From CBDFLD01 sp965249005 (GTDB lineage: Bacteria; Acidobacteriota; UBA6911), in the NCBI GenBank assembly GCA_965249005.1, contig CBDFLD010000015.1:248001-312000 (forward strand): a stretch of DNA of 64,000 nt, read 5' to 3'. This document shows, in pieces, positions 1-8,546 of this stretch. The notes beneath the pieces were generated by a model that was not told the DNA's origin, did not search any database, and was given only the letters and a program-made list of their open reading frames with translations. Numbering within the stretch: position 1 is the stretch's first letter; each line of letters starts with the position of its first letter. Both the position numbers and the translations under genes were made by a program.

Positions 1-1218
1 TTATTCCGATTCCCGCTCTTGTTGCAAGTAGGCCTGCGTCGCCCCTGCCTGCACCAGCTTGAGCGCGACCTTTTTGTCTGAAGCCAGCCGCCAACAGTCT
101 TCATACTCCGGAACAAAATTCACGACCCTGCCGTCCAGCAACGACACCTTGACTCTTACGCGGCCAAACTGTGTGTCGACAGAGACGTGCCTTCTCTGGA
201 GCGTCTTGCGATAGGCATGGCTGTATCTTATACCAATGGTTGTTGTCTCGGCAAATATCAAACGAGCCATGGCGTCGACATCGACAGGATCGCACATCAC
301 GGTCAGCTTTACAGCAGGACGATTCTTCTTCATCTGTATGGCGGTAAAGTAAACGTCAAGGGCGCCTTGATCAAGAGCCCGTTTCTGGAAGTAGGAATAG
401 ATCTGAGGATTCATGTCATCGATGCTCGCCTCGATCACCGCGACCTCCGTGCCACTGTCGGATAGATCCTCACCCACAGAACACTGTTCCCCCAGGGTGA
501 TTCGCAATACGTTCGGTGCGTTGGACAAGTCCCTCGACCCGGATCCGTAACCGGTCGCAAGGATCTTCATCGGGGGCCGAGGCCCAAAACTTGCTCCCAG
601 CGCAGTCAAAAGTAGCGCCCCGGTAGGTGTTGTGAGCTCGCCAGACAGCTGATTCGAGTACGACGGAATCCCTTTCAAAAGCTCCTGCGTCGCCGGCCCG
701 GGAACTGGGTACAGACCATGAGCACATTCAAAGACACCTCGCCCGACGTTGACGGGAGAGGAACTGAACGTCGCGGGCAAAAACTGCTCCAATGCTATGA
801 ACGAGCCCACGGTATCCACGATCGAGTCCACGGCTCCGATCTCGTGGAAGTGCACCTCCTCGGCAGATTGGCCATGAACCTTCCCCTCGACTTGTGCCAA
901 GCGAGAAAAGGCATCCACCGACGCACGTTTTACCCAGTCACTCAACCCACTCCCGACTATCATTTCGCGGATCGCCCCGAGGTTTCGCGGAGATTCATCC
1001 GGGACATTCTCGGCCGTCTTCTTGAGAAGAAATTTCGTGGCTCGGATGCCAGCCTTCGTCCGTTTCTCCGAGGCCAACTCGTAATTCAACAACGGGCTTG
1101 TGTGCAAGGAGTCCAGTTGCGCCTTCAATATGGACAGGTCCGCCCCGAGGTCTAGCAATGCCCCTAGAAACATGTCCCCGCTGATGCCGGCGAAAGGTTC
1201 AATATGTATGAAGTTCAT
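1..1218 (-). CDS. larC: LarC family nickel-pincer cofactor protein
   Basis: The 405-residue product opens with HIEPFAGISGDMFLGALLD and contains VHFHEIGAVDSIVDTVG, hallmarks of the LarC (formerly DUF111) family. LarC inserts nickel into the pyridinium dithiocarboxylate mononucleotide cofactor of lactate racemase and related LarA enzymes, in the cytoplasm. In Lactobacillus the protein is made by joining larC1 and larC2 through a frameshift; here it is one continuous frame including the C-terminal half. The TAA stop is the first three bases of the window, so the gene is complete. No larA, larB or larE is visible, so its partner is outside the window or absent. The family call is firm; the substrate role here is inferred. 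Confidence 0.92.
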   Translation of the reverse strand: MNFIHIEPFAGISGDMFLGALLDLGADLSILKAQLDSLHTSPLLNYELASEKRTKAGIRATKFLLKKTAENVPDESPRNLGAIREMIVGSGLSDWVKRASVDAFSRLAQVEGKVHGQSAEEVHFHEIGAVDSIVDTVGSFIALEQFLPATFSSSPVNVGRGVFECAHGLYPVPGPATQELLKGIPSYSNQLSGELTTPTGALLLTALGASFGPRPPMKILATGYGSGSRDLSNAPNVLRITLGEQCSVGEDLSDSGTEVAVIEASIDDMNPQIYSYFQKRALDQGALDVYFTAIQMKKNRPAVKLTVMCDPVDVDAMARLIFAETTTIGIRYSHAYRKTLQRRHVSVDTQFGRVRVKVSLLDGRVVNFVPEYEDCWRLASDKKVALKLVQAGATQAYLQQERESE

Positions 1219-1439
1219 ATGTTTCTTCGCTGGTACTCATAGAAACCGTTCCGCCATCCCCGCAAAAATTTCAAACATGAACGTTTCTCCTGAGCCGTTG
1301 GTCACGAACGAATAGATCGTAAATCTGAAGCTACTATTCTTCAACGCCAAAACTGTGATCTCCCAGGATCGGACACCGAAGATCCGCCGGTTGATTTGGA
1401 CGGGCTCATGAGGTATGTTTCATCTTTGATCGCAAATGC

Positions 1440-3404
1440 ATGAGAGGCATGATGTTATCCGAAGTCACGCACAAGATCGAAGAGATCTTGCTCGCTTACA
1501 TTCGCCAGGCATACGCGGTGGATTATCCTGGGCTCAGCTTTTCCACACCTCCCAAAATAGAGCTTGGAGAACTGGCGATACCCGTTGCGTTCGAGCTCGC
1601 ACGGACGATCAAACGGCCTCCGCGCGACATCGCGCAAGAGCTAGCGATTCAGATCCGAGAAGTTCCCGGCATTTGGAAGGTGGACGTGGCTGGCGGCGGT
1701 TTTTTAAACCTCTACCTCGCTCGAGCAGACTGGGCGCTGCGGCTGAGGGAGAGTATATCTCAGGGACTCTACGGTAGACTTGAAAAGACAGCAGTGTCCG
1801 GGAAAGTCATCGTCGAGCACACGAATATCAATCCGAACAAGGCGGCGCACATTGGACACCTGCGCAATGCATCCCTTGGTGACTCGTTCATTCGATGTCT
1901 GCGCTTTCTCGGTGAAAAAGTGGAGGCGCAGAATTATCTCGACAACACAGGCGTTCAGGTCGCCGACGTAGTGGTGGGGTTGCAACAAATCGAGGGGAAA
2001 ACAGCCAGCGAGGTTGCCGACATTGGCGGGAAGTTCGACTATTACTGCTGGGACGTTTATGCCAAGGTCGCAGGCTTCTACCAACAATCGCCGGAAAACC
2101 TGGGTTGGCGCAGCAAGACCCTGCAAGCCATAGAGGCCGGGAGCAATCCGACGGCTGACCTTGCACAACATGTAGCGATGCGGGTCGTGCAGGCCCATCT
2201 ACAAACAATGAAGCGAATCAACGTTCGTTACGATTTGCTGCCAAGAGAAAGCGAAATCTTACACCTTCGATTTTGGGACAAGGCTTTCGGATTGCTCAAA
2301 GAAAAACAGGCAATTCATCAGCCCAGTTCGGGAAAAAATCTGGGATGCTGGGTGATGAAACTGCAATCTAAAGGTCATAAAGAAAGACCGGCGGAGGAGG
2401 ACGAAAAGGTAATCGTCCGGTCCAATGGGACGGTCACGTATGTAGGCAAGGATCTGGCCTATCAATTATGGAAATTCGGCCTTCTGGGCCTGGACTTCCA
2501 TTATCGCCCTTTTCAGGGTGACACGGCGTGGGTCACCACCATGGACCAGACAGACGATATGCCGTCCCCCGAGTTTGGCCATGCGGAACAGGTCTACAAC
2601 GTGATCGACGCGAGACAATCTTACCTTCAAACTGTTGTATTACAAGGCCTTCAATCTCTGGGATACGCGCAGGCGGCCCGCAACTCGATACACTTCTCCT
2701 ATGAGATGGTCGCCTTGACTCCTGCGTGCTGTGAAGAACTCGGTTTCCCACTCACGGACGAAGATCGAAAGCGTCCCTACGTAGAGGTCTCCGGGCGCAA
2801 GGGACTGGGAGTCAAAGCAGACGACCTTCTGGACACTCTCGTCAACAAAGCACTCTTGGAAGTTCAGTCGCGGCATGAGATTCCGCAGTCGGAAGCAGAA
2901 AGCATCGCGAACACCATTGCGGTCGGCGCCCTGAGGTACTTCATGCTTCGCTTTTCCCGCAATACCGTGATCGCGTTCGACTTCGATGAGGCTCTCAGTT
3001 TCGAGGGGGAGACAGGTCCGTACGTTCAGTATGCCGTGGTGAGGGCGAACAACATTTTTCGCAAGCTCTCGGAATCGAATCCGGGAAACAATTTCTCCGC
3101 ACCTGCGCCCGAGAGCCTGAACGCTTTTTTAACCAATCAAAACGACATCTGGGAACTCGTCTACAACGCCGTCCGGCTCCCGGACATCGTCCGTCAGGTT
3201 CAGCAGACCCTCGAGCTATCCCAGTTAGCCAAGTACGCATTCCATCAGGCGCAGCGATTCAATCTCTTCTATCACAACTATCATATTCTTTCGGAACCGG
3301 ATCCCGAGCGAAAGCAAAACCTGACTTTCGTAACCGACCTGGTCAGGATACAATTGCAAAAGGCGTTGGACTTGCTGGGCTGTAGCGTTCCGCCAAAGAT
3401 GTGA
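1440..3404 (+). CDS. argS: Arginyl-tRNA synthetase
   Basis: This cytoplasmic class I synthetase charges tRNA-Arg. The 654-residue protein has the N-terminal Arg-specific domain (about 1-100), the HIGH motif in NKAAHIGHLRNA near residue 140, EAQNYLDNTGVQVADV just after it, and a C-terminal DALR-type anticodon-binding domain ending in LLGCSVPPKM. As in many ArgS proteins the KMSKS loop is degenerate, here GRKGLGVKADDLLD. ATG codons at 1440, 1449 and 1452 are all possible starts. The stop overlaps the GTG of the next gene by 4 nt (GTGA), suggesting translational coupling. Confidence 0.97.
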   Translation: MRGMMLSEVTHKIEEILLAYIRQAYAVDYPGLSFSTPPKIELGELAIPVAFELARTIKRPPRDIAQELAIQIREVPGIWKVDVAGGGFLNLYLARADWALRLRESISQGLYGRLEKTAVSGKVIVEHTNINPNKAAHIGHLRNASLGDSFIRCLRFLGEKVEAQNYLDNTGVQVADVVVGLQQIEGKTASEVADIGGKFDYYCWDVYAKVAGFYQQSPENLGWRSKTLQAIEAGSNPTADLAQHVAMRVVQAHLQTMKRINVRYDLLPRESEILHLRFWDKAFGLLKEKQAIHQPSSGKNLGCWVMKLQSKGHKERPAEEDEKVIVRSNGTVTYVGKDLAYQLWKFGLLGLDFHYRPFQGDTAWVTTMDQTDDMPSPEFGHAEQVYNVIDARQSYLQTVVLQGLQSLGYAQAARNSIHFSYEMVALTPACCEELGFPLTDEDRKRPYVEVSGRKGLGVKADDLLDTLVNKALLEVQSRHEIPQSEAESIANTIAVGALRYFMLRFSRNTVIAFDFDEALSFEGETGPYVQYAVVRANNIFRKLSESNPGNNFSAPAPESLNAFLTNQNDIWELVYNAVRLPDIVRQVQQTLELSQLAKYAFHQAQRFNLFYHNYHILSEPDPERKQNLTFVTDLVRIQLQKALDLLGCSVPPKM

Positions 3405-3874
3405 TCGTGTCACAATTGCTCGTATTCATTCTCGTAGTTGGATTCTCGACTGTGCCGTTGACCGAGGAGGCTTCGTCTCCCAGGGGTGGACTGACAGCGT
3501 TGGAGTGGGCAAAGCTTCAGCGGGAAAAGGAAGTCAAGAAACGGATAAAGATCTACAAAACTGCTTCCGACCGAATTTTCGCGGGTTGCCAGCGTAGCCT
3601 TCGCAGAAGCGATTACGAGGTCTTTCAGGAAGGTCTGTCAACTTGGAACGAACTACTCACTATGAGCGTCGACGATATTGACGGAAACTTCGAACGCGGG
3701 AAAAAGTCAAAAGAGCTGATCCGCTATGAGATTCACCTTCGAAAGTCCATATCGGAACTGGAGGACTGGAGGTATAGACTGCCGGGCGTGACAGGCAGCC
3801 GATTGGAGCAATGGCTCAAGCGAGCAGACGACGTGCATTCGAAACTCGTGGACATCCTCTTTCAACGAGAATAG
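3401..3874 (+). CDS. Hypothetical secreted protein
   Basis: A 157-residue product starting with GTG at 3401, overlapping the argS stop. The first 20-odd residues (VSQLLVFILVVGFSTVPL) form a hydrophobic signal peptide or membrane anchor. The rest is charged and predicted helical, with many Lys, Arg and Glu. No family is recognised. Only 4 nt separate it from the next gene, which has the same layout of signal sequence plus charged helical domain, so the two may be distant paralogues acting together in the cell envelope (inference). Confidence 0.75.
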   Translation: MIVSQLLVFILVVGFSTVPLTEEASSPRGGLTALEWAKLQREKEVKKRIKIYKTASDRIFAGCQRSLRRSDYEVFQEGLSTWNELLTMSVDDIDGNFERGKKSKELIRYEIHLRKSISELEDWRYRLPGVTGSRLEQWLKRADDVHSKLVDILFQRE

Positions 3875-3878
3875 TCCG

Positions 3879-4616
3879 ATGAACTCCGTCGAAAAAAGAA
3901 CCGGCCTGCCCCTAGTATCCATCGTGGGACTGATCTTCCTTCTGGTGCACGCCCCGGTGCATGTCGATGCCAAAGAGTTTTTGACCCCTGAAGAGATCGA
4001 GAAAGTCCAGAACGCCCGTGAGATCGGTGCACGGGTCGAGGTCTATCTGGAAGCCGCATCGCTACGGCTACAATCCGCGGAGAATCGGCTTGCTGGCAAG
4101 GAATCAGAGCCGGGAGACCCGCTCGAGTTTGCAACACCGCAGGAAATGATCGGCGCTTACTATCGAATCATCCGCAGTATCATGTTCAATGTGGAAGAGG
4201 CGTTTGAGCGCCCGGACACGGATCCAGAGAGCCTGTCACAAGCTCTGAAGAATCTAAAAAAAGGGGGCGAAAAAGCTGCGAAGGATCTGAACGTGTTGAG
4301 GAAGCTCTGCGAAGAAAAGCGGGACGCCGAGGCATGGAACGCAGTCGCCGACTGCACCAAGATCACAAGCGCCGCAGTGGAGGGTGCCAAGCTAGGAATC
4401 TCGAAACTGGACGGCAAGAAAGGTCTGCCCCCCCCAAGAACTAATCAGTACGGGTTTCTTCAAGAATCCCGGCTGCAACCGCCCCCTCCATCGCTTGGAT
4501 CACGACTCGCGCTGAGGAATGATTCCAGTCGATCGATTCTTTCGGAGCCCAGACAATCCCCGCGTGAGAACCGACAGCCCTGTAATCGACCATTCTTGCT
4601 TCCCCATCCAGGATGA
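3879..4616 (+). CDS. Hypothetical secreted helical protein, probable frameshift at C8 run
   Basis: As read, 245 residues with a signal sequence (about 14-33, VSIVGLIFLLVHAPVHVDA) and a charged helical body to about residue 183. The run of eight Cs at 4428-4435 starts an abrupt change to a Pro/Ser/Arg-rich tail that lies wholly antisense to the 3' end of the opposing gene (4441-6915). One extra C would give Pro-Pro-Pro-Lys-Asn and a TAA at 4442-4444, making a 188-residue protein that converges exactly with the neighbouring stop. The tail is therefore probably an artefact or a recent mutation. No family recognised. Confidence 0.6.
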   Translation: MNSVEKRTGLPLVSIVGLIFLLVHAPVHVDAKEFLTPEEIEKVQNAREIGARVEVYLEAASLRLQSAENRLAGKESEPGDPLEFATPQEMIGAYYRIIRSIMFNVEEAFERPDTDPESLSQALKNLKKGGEKAAKDLNVLRKLCEEKRDAEAWNAVADCTKITSAAVEGAKLGISKLDGKKGLPPPRTNQYGFLQESRLQPPPPSLGSRLALRNDSSRSILSEPRQSPRENRQPCNRPFLLPHPG

Positions 4617-6915
4617 CGGTTATGACGATCTCCGTTGCAAAAGCGTTCACGTTCACGACCCAAATCTGAATTCGCTGTTGCTCAAGCCGGAAATAGGCTC
4701 CCGGGAATTCCCATGACTCTCGAGCCCCTTCCGGCTCCAACATTGAGCCCGAGCGAGATCCCGCCTGTTTCGCTCCCCGACCGCGCAAGAATTCATCACT
4801 CACGGTTTCCCAGTGACTCCCTGCCGGAACGGGATTCTCGGAAAGGCCCAGCGGGCTCACGCGCTGCTGAGGACTCCCGTCCATCTCGATCACATCCTCG
4901 AAGATCAAGCTGCCAATCGAGTCGTAAAGCCTCCATTGAGTCGCCATCGGCAATCTGGCCGGATTGTAGATCGCGTACTCGAGCGGGGTGTCGACCTTCG
5001 GGATCACCGGCCAGATGAGGCGCCAGGTCCCGATTCGTCCGTCGGCTCCAACATCAGATTCTTCCTCTGGATCGATGAGATCACCCCCAACCTCCATCTC
5101 GGCGGAATGATCGGAAACAAGATTTTGGGCTTCCACCAATGGAGAATTCGAGGACTCCGGTCTCATATCAAGAATGTTCCATAGTGATCCGCGAATCGAG
5201 ACAGGATCACCCCACAGGGCGGAGCGCTCTGGAACGCTCGAGCGTCGAGGACGTCGCCGCTGGGGCGACAGGTTTTCCGAAGGCTCGTTCTTCGGCGACG
5301 TCATGCCGTCGGCGTTACCTGAGGTACAGCATTGATTCGGATCGACTCCGTTCGGAGCTCTGAGCAGAGCTTCCGGGAGAAGGTCCCCTGCCAGATTCAC
5401 ATCCAATTCAGCCACTTCGACAGACTGCTCCGCTTCGTATCTCTCGAAAACAAGCTCGTTATCGAGCCACGACCAGATTTGGTCGGACGGTAGCCCAACA
5501 GCCCGAATGGAAACAACGGCATCCCGACTCCGGTCCGACAGGTACGGGAGTACAATCTCATAACGCCTGAGGGATTCGAACACGTCGATCGCTCTCGTAT
5601 TAAGAAACTCGAAGGATATCTCTCCCGCGGCGGAGCGCTCGATGGAGAACCTAGAGGTTTCAGCTTCTATCCCCAGGGAGCTCTGATCTTTGAGCGAGAC
5701 CGTCTCGGCCCGGAAAACTTGGCGCCTCGTAATGATTCGCAACCCGAGGTTGTCAGCCACTGCGGCGATCACTGAGCTTGGGGAGGTACCCGGAGCGTAC
5801 TCCAACTCCCCGTTGACGAGGGGAACATCCTCTGTGAGAAAGCGATGTCCCGTTGTCCATTCGACAACCGTCGACAATGGAATGGACTTGATGCTCACCC
5901 GGATCTTGGTGCCGTGCTTGTCGGTGATTAGCTGGGAACTCATTTCTCCTGGGCCCACCGTCGCTTCAACGGACAAGTCGGAACGGATCCTTGATTCTTG
6001 CTCCCCGGATGCGGCCACCGAGGCCAACCCTGATGGGGTCATGAGGGCGCGACTTCCAGCTTGCATCGGGGACATCTCGTTCGAGGTTGTAACATTCACC
6101 ATCCCTTCTTCCACCGCGACATCGGTGAGCTCTATACTCTCTCCCTGTACCCGCTCCCTCCCCTGAATTCGTGTTACGGTCGGTAACACAAGCCTCTGGA
6201 CCCTGACCCGAAACTGCGCCTCGGCACTGACAATCCTGCCAGTGGAGGTGAGAATCTCAATGGGCTCATCTCGGCCATAGGTTTTGGACAGGACTCCCCC
6301 CCGATACAGCGCCACTTCATTGCTATCTTGGTCCACGGCCAGTCGAAGCATGGCGTTGCGCTCCAAGGATACCTCCGCCCGATCCGAGATTTGAATGCGA
6401 GCCGGTGCATGGCCTCGATTTCGAATCCAGTCACCGTTCCACAGCCGAGCTCCAGCAGTGGCATTGATCCAAGATTGCGAGGTGGCCCGTCTCACCTCCA
6501 CCCCATGCTCGGTATGGACCACCTGTGCCAGACTGAGGCTTGTTTTCGGAACAAACCACTGCATCGTCACGAAAACGACAACCAACGCAGCCGCGGCCAC
6601 CTTCAGCCAGCTCTGCAAACCCCAACTAGACCAAAAACCAGGTAGAGCCCTGGTGACCTCGGCGTCTGACTCAACAAGTCGCCCCGCACTCATCACGCCC
6701 GCGTGCGAATTCCCGACTTTCTGGACAAAGTCTTCCCCCAAGGCGTGCCTATCAAAGAAACCCTTCAGCACGCTGCCGTCACGGCGCCAGGATTCCAGGG
6801 TGGAGTCACAGTTCTGGCAGGCGCGGAGGTGATCCTCGAGAAGTTCTTGCTCCGAACCATGCAACTCTCTGTCGAGGAGTCTAGAGATCAGGGGGGACAT
6901 GCTCTGGCAATTCAT
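4441..6915 (-). CDS. Zinc-finger anti-sigma / FecR-domain membrane protein with STN-like repeats
   Basis: An 824-residue single-pass protein. Residues 1-40 hold a ZAS-type zinc finger (Cys3, His29-x3-Cys33-x2-Cys36) typical of anti-sigma factors. A membrane segment lies at about 104-122 (VAAAALVVVFVTMQWF). A periplasmic FecR-like domain follows (about 130-275), then two modules resembling secretin/TonB short N-terminal (STN) domains (about 345-405 and 420-500), and a long C-terminal region of unknown fold. Its ATG overlaps the stop of the ECF sigma gene by 4 nt, so it is almost certainly that factor's anti-sigma or signalling partner. It is much larger than ordinary FecR or ZAS anti-sigma proteins, which usually have 200-350 residues. 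Confidence 0.8.
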   Translation of the reverse strand: MNCQSMSPLISRLLDRELHGSEQELLEDHLRACQNCDSTLESWRRDGSVLKGFFDRHALGEDFVQKVGNSHAGVMSAGRLVESDAEVTRALPGFWSSWGLQSWLKVAAAALVVVFVTMQWFVPKTSLSLAQVVHTEHGVEVRRATSQSWINATAGARLWNGDWIRNRGHAPARIQISDRAEVSLERNAMLRLAVDQDSNEVALYRGGVLSKTYGRDEPIEILTSTGRIVSAEAQFRVRVQRLVLPTVTRIQGRERVQGESIELTDVAVEEGMVNVTTSNEMSPMQAGSRALMTPSGLASVAASGEQESRIRSDLSVEATVGPGEMSSQLITDKHGTKIRVSIKSIPLSTVVEWTTGHRFLTEDVPLVNGELEYAPGTSPSSVIAAVADNLGLRIITRRQVFRAETVSLKDQSSLGIEAETSRFSIERSAAGEISFEFLNTRAIDVFESLRRYEIVLPYLSDRSRDAVVSIRAVGLPSDQIWSWLDNELVFERYEAEQSVEVAELDVNLAGDLLPEALLRAPNGVDPNQCCTSGNADGMTSPKNEPSENLSPQRRRPRRSSVPERSALWGDPVSIRGSLWNILDMRPESSNSPLVEAQNLVSDHSAEMEVGGDLIDPEEESDVGADGRIGTWRLIWPVIPKVDTPLEYAIYNPARLPMATQWRLYDSIGSLIFEDVIEMDGSPQQRVSPLGLSENPVPAGSHWETVSDEFLRGRGAKQAGSRSGSMLEPEGARESWEFPGAYFRLEQQRIQIWVVNVNAFATEIVITVILDGEARMVDYRAVGSHAGIVWAPKESIDWNHSSARVVIQAMEGAVAAGILEETRTD

Positions 6916-7475
6916 AAATCGCTCCCAGGGTTCTCTCTTAGCCGTTCCCGGATTATCGCGCGGACTCGATATAGCTTCTCACCGACCGCGGTCACGCTCA
7001 TCCCCAAAAGTTGCGAGATCTCCTTGTAGGACAGGTTGTCAATGTGTTTCATCGTGAAGATCTCTCGATAATCCGCCCTAATAGATTGAAGGACCGACAG
7101 AAGTGCGGCCTCTGAGACCGATGCTTCCGAGGGTGGTGGGGTCGAGGTCTGCGCAGAGGCCGCATCGACTTCACGGCGTAGCTGATCGTCGTCGTCGATG
7201 GAAATCCACTTGGGATTTCGCCGAATGTGGTCGATGCACTTGTTGCGAGCTATTCGAAGTAGCCAGACCTTGAAACGATCGATGTCCCGAAGCCGATCGA
7301 GGGACTGGAAGGCCTGAACGAACGTTTCCTGAGCTAAGTCCTCTGCAGTGTGGAAGTTACCTACGTAGTTATAGGCAAGACCCAGTACGGTATTCATGTA
7401 TGTCCGAACCAGGCCGTCAAAGGCACCGGAATCACCGCTTCGGCAGCGACGCACAAGTTCTGAAGTGGGGTCCAT
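6912..7475 (-). CDS. ECF-family RNA polymerase sigma factor
   Basis: A 187-residue sigma-70 family ECF factor. Region 2 is clear (YNYVGNFHTAEDLAQETFVQAFQSL, then FKVWLLRIARNKCIDHIRR), followed by a variable linker and region 4 with its helix-turn-helix (MKHIDNLSYKEISQLLGMSVTAVGEKLYRVRAIIRERL). It directs RNA polymerase to a small regulon, probably released by the ZAS/FecR protein encoded immediately downstream with a 4-nt overlap. About 35-65 nt upstream of the start on the coding strand is GGAATCC, which could be part of an autoregulated ECF -35 element; this is weak evidence. Confidence 0.93.
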   Translation of the reverse strand: MDPTSELVRRCRSGDSGAFDGLVRTYMNTVLGLAYNYVGNFHTAEDLAQETFVQAFQSLDRLRDIDRFKVWLLRIARNKCIDHIRRNPKWISIDDDDQLRREVDAASAQTSTPPPSEASVSEAALLSVLQSIRADYREIFTMKHIDNLSYKEISQLLGMSVTAVGEKLYRVRAIIRERLRENPGSDL

Positions 7476-7607
7476 TCCCTACACCTTTGGGGATAGGCTG
7501 CGCTCGATAGTTAAGTCGACAGCAGGATTCCAATATTAGAAAAAAACTAGAACTTTTCGGGGGATGAGACTTCTCTAGAGGTTAGATTCTTACCTTGACG
7601 CTTTTTC

Positions 7608-8192
7608 TCAAAAAAAGTCATTCGGGGGCATCTTCATTTGCTGAAACATCCGGATACCGGCCATTCCTGCGGCCCCCGACTCCAGCATGCGGGGATACTG
7701 GTCGGGGTTCATCCCGCCAATCGCGAAAACGGGGATCGACACCGCTCTACAGGCTTTCTTTAGATAGGCCACGCCAAGCGGGGCGCCATAATTTACCTTG
7801 GATGGGGTGCTAAACACAGGACCAAGAATCACGTAGTCTACTTTTTGGGACTCAGCTCTCTTTGCTTCTCGAATTGAGTGAACTGAAACCCCAACGAGAA
7901 ACCCATCCGGGAGCTCTGCTTTGATTTGTTCTGCTCGGATACCGTCGGCCGGCAGATGCACGCCGCTGGCTTGGGCTGCCAGCGCCACGTCGGCGCGCCC
8001 ATTGACCAGAATCTTACAATTTGTTTCTCCAGCCAGATTCACCGCGCGTCTTACCAAATCGAACAAGGCCTTGTCGGGCAAATCTTTCTCACGAATCTGA
8101 ATGTAGTCTATTCCGAGCTTTATCGATCTACGGATTAGACCCAGAATGGACCCTCGTGCCACCTGCATTCGATCTGTAACGTGGTAGAGCAT
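7608..8192 (-). CDS. thiE: Thiamine-phosphate synthase (ThiE/TenI family)
   Basis: The 194-residue TIM-barrel protein carries the family signatures DYIQIREKDLPDKAL, KILVNGRADVALAAQASGVHLP, VDYVILGPVFSTPSK and PVFAIGGMNPDQY. ThiE couples hydroxymethylpyrimidine diphosphate and thiazole phosphate to make thiamine phosphate. It is slightly shorter than typical ThiE (about 210), and TenI paralogues look similar, so a TenI-like role cannot be excluded. It follows a small membrane protein by 12 nt. No other thi genes are in the window. Confidence 0.87.
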   Translation of the reverse strand: MLYHVTDRMQVARGSILGLIRRSIKLGIDYIQIREKDLPDKALFDLVRRAVNLAGETNCKILVNGRADVALAAQASGVHLPADGIRAEQIKAELPDGFLVGVSVHSIREAKRAESQKVDYVILGPVFSTPSKVNYGAPLGVAYLKKACRAVSIPVFAIGGMNPDQYPRMLESGAAGMAGIRMFQQMKMPPNDFF

Positions 8193-8204
8193 AGCCGGAG
8201 AAGG

Positions 8205-8546
8205 TCAGTCCGGGCTCGAGGAGTTTCGTCGGAAGCGGCCAATCTCCTGAAGCCCTATCAGAAGATTCACGATGCCCAGGCCGAGAATTGCACCCTTGAG
8301 ATACGGGTTGGCGGCCATGGAGCGAAACTCTGGGTACCGAAAGAGGAAATAGTTGTTTTCCCAGAGACCCAGCCAAGGCAGAAAGAGGAGAAAGGTACCG
8401 ACTTCGAGGCAGAAAAGAATGTACAAGATACGCCAGATCAAGAACACCCTACTCTCGGATTGCAGCCGATCTCGTTCGAAGATACGAAGGCCCCCGGGCG
8501 AGCATGCCACGACACGGTCCTTACACCGATCGTCTCTTGAGCGCAT
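8205..8546 (-). CDS. Hypothetical small membrane protein
   Basis: A protein of up to 113 residues with two probable membrane segments (FLIWRILYILFCLEVGTFLLFL and LKGAILGLGIVNLLIGL) and a short basic tail. The longest frame overlaps the end of the TPR gene by 26 nt; an in-frame GTG at 8510, 11 nt past that stop, is an equally good start and would give 101 residues. No family recognised. It sits between the TPR gene and thiE on the same strand and is probably co-transcribed with them. Confidence 0.65.
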   Translation of the reverse strand: MRSRDDRCKDRVVACSPGGLRIFERDRLQSESRVFLIWRILYILFCLEVGTFLLFLPWLGLWENNYFLFRYPEFRSMAANPYLKGAILGLGIVNLLIGLQEIGRFRRNSSSPD

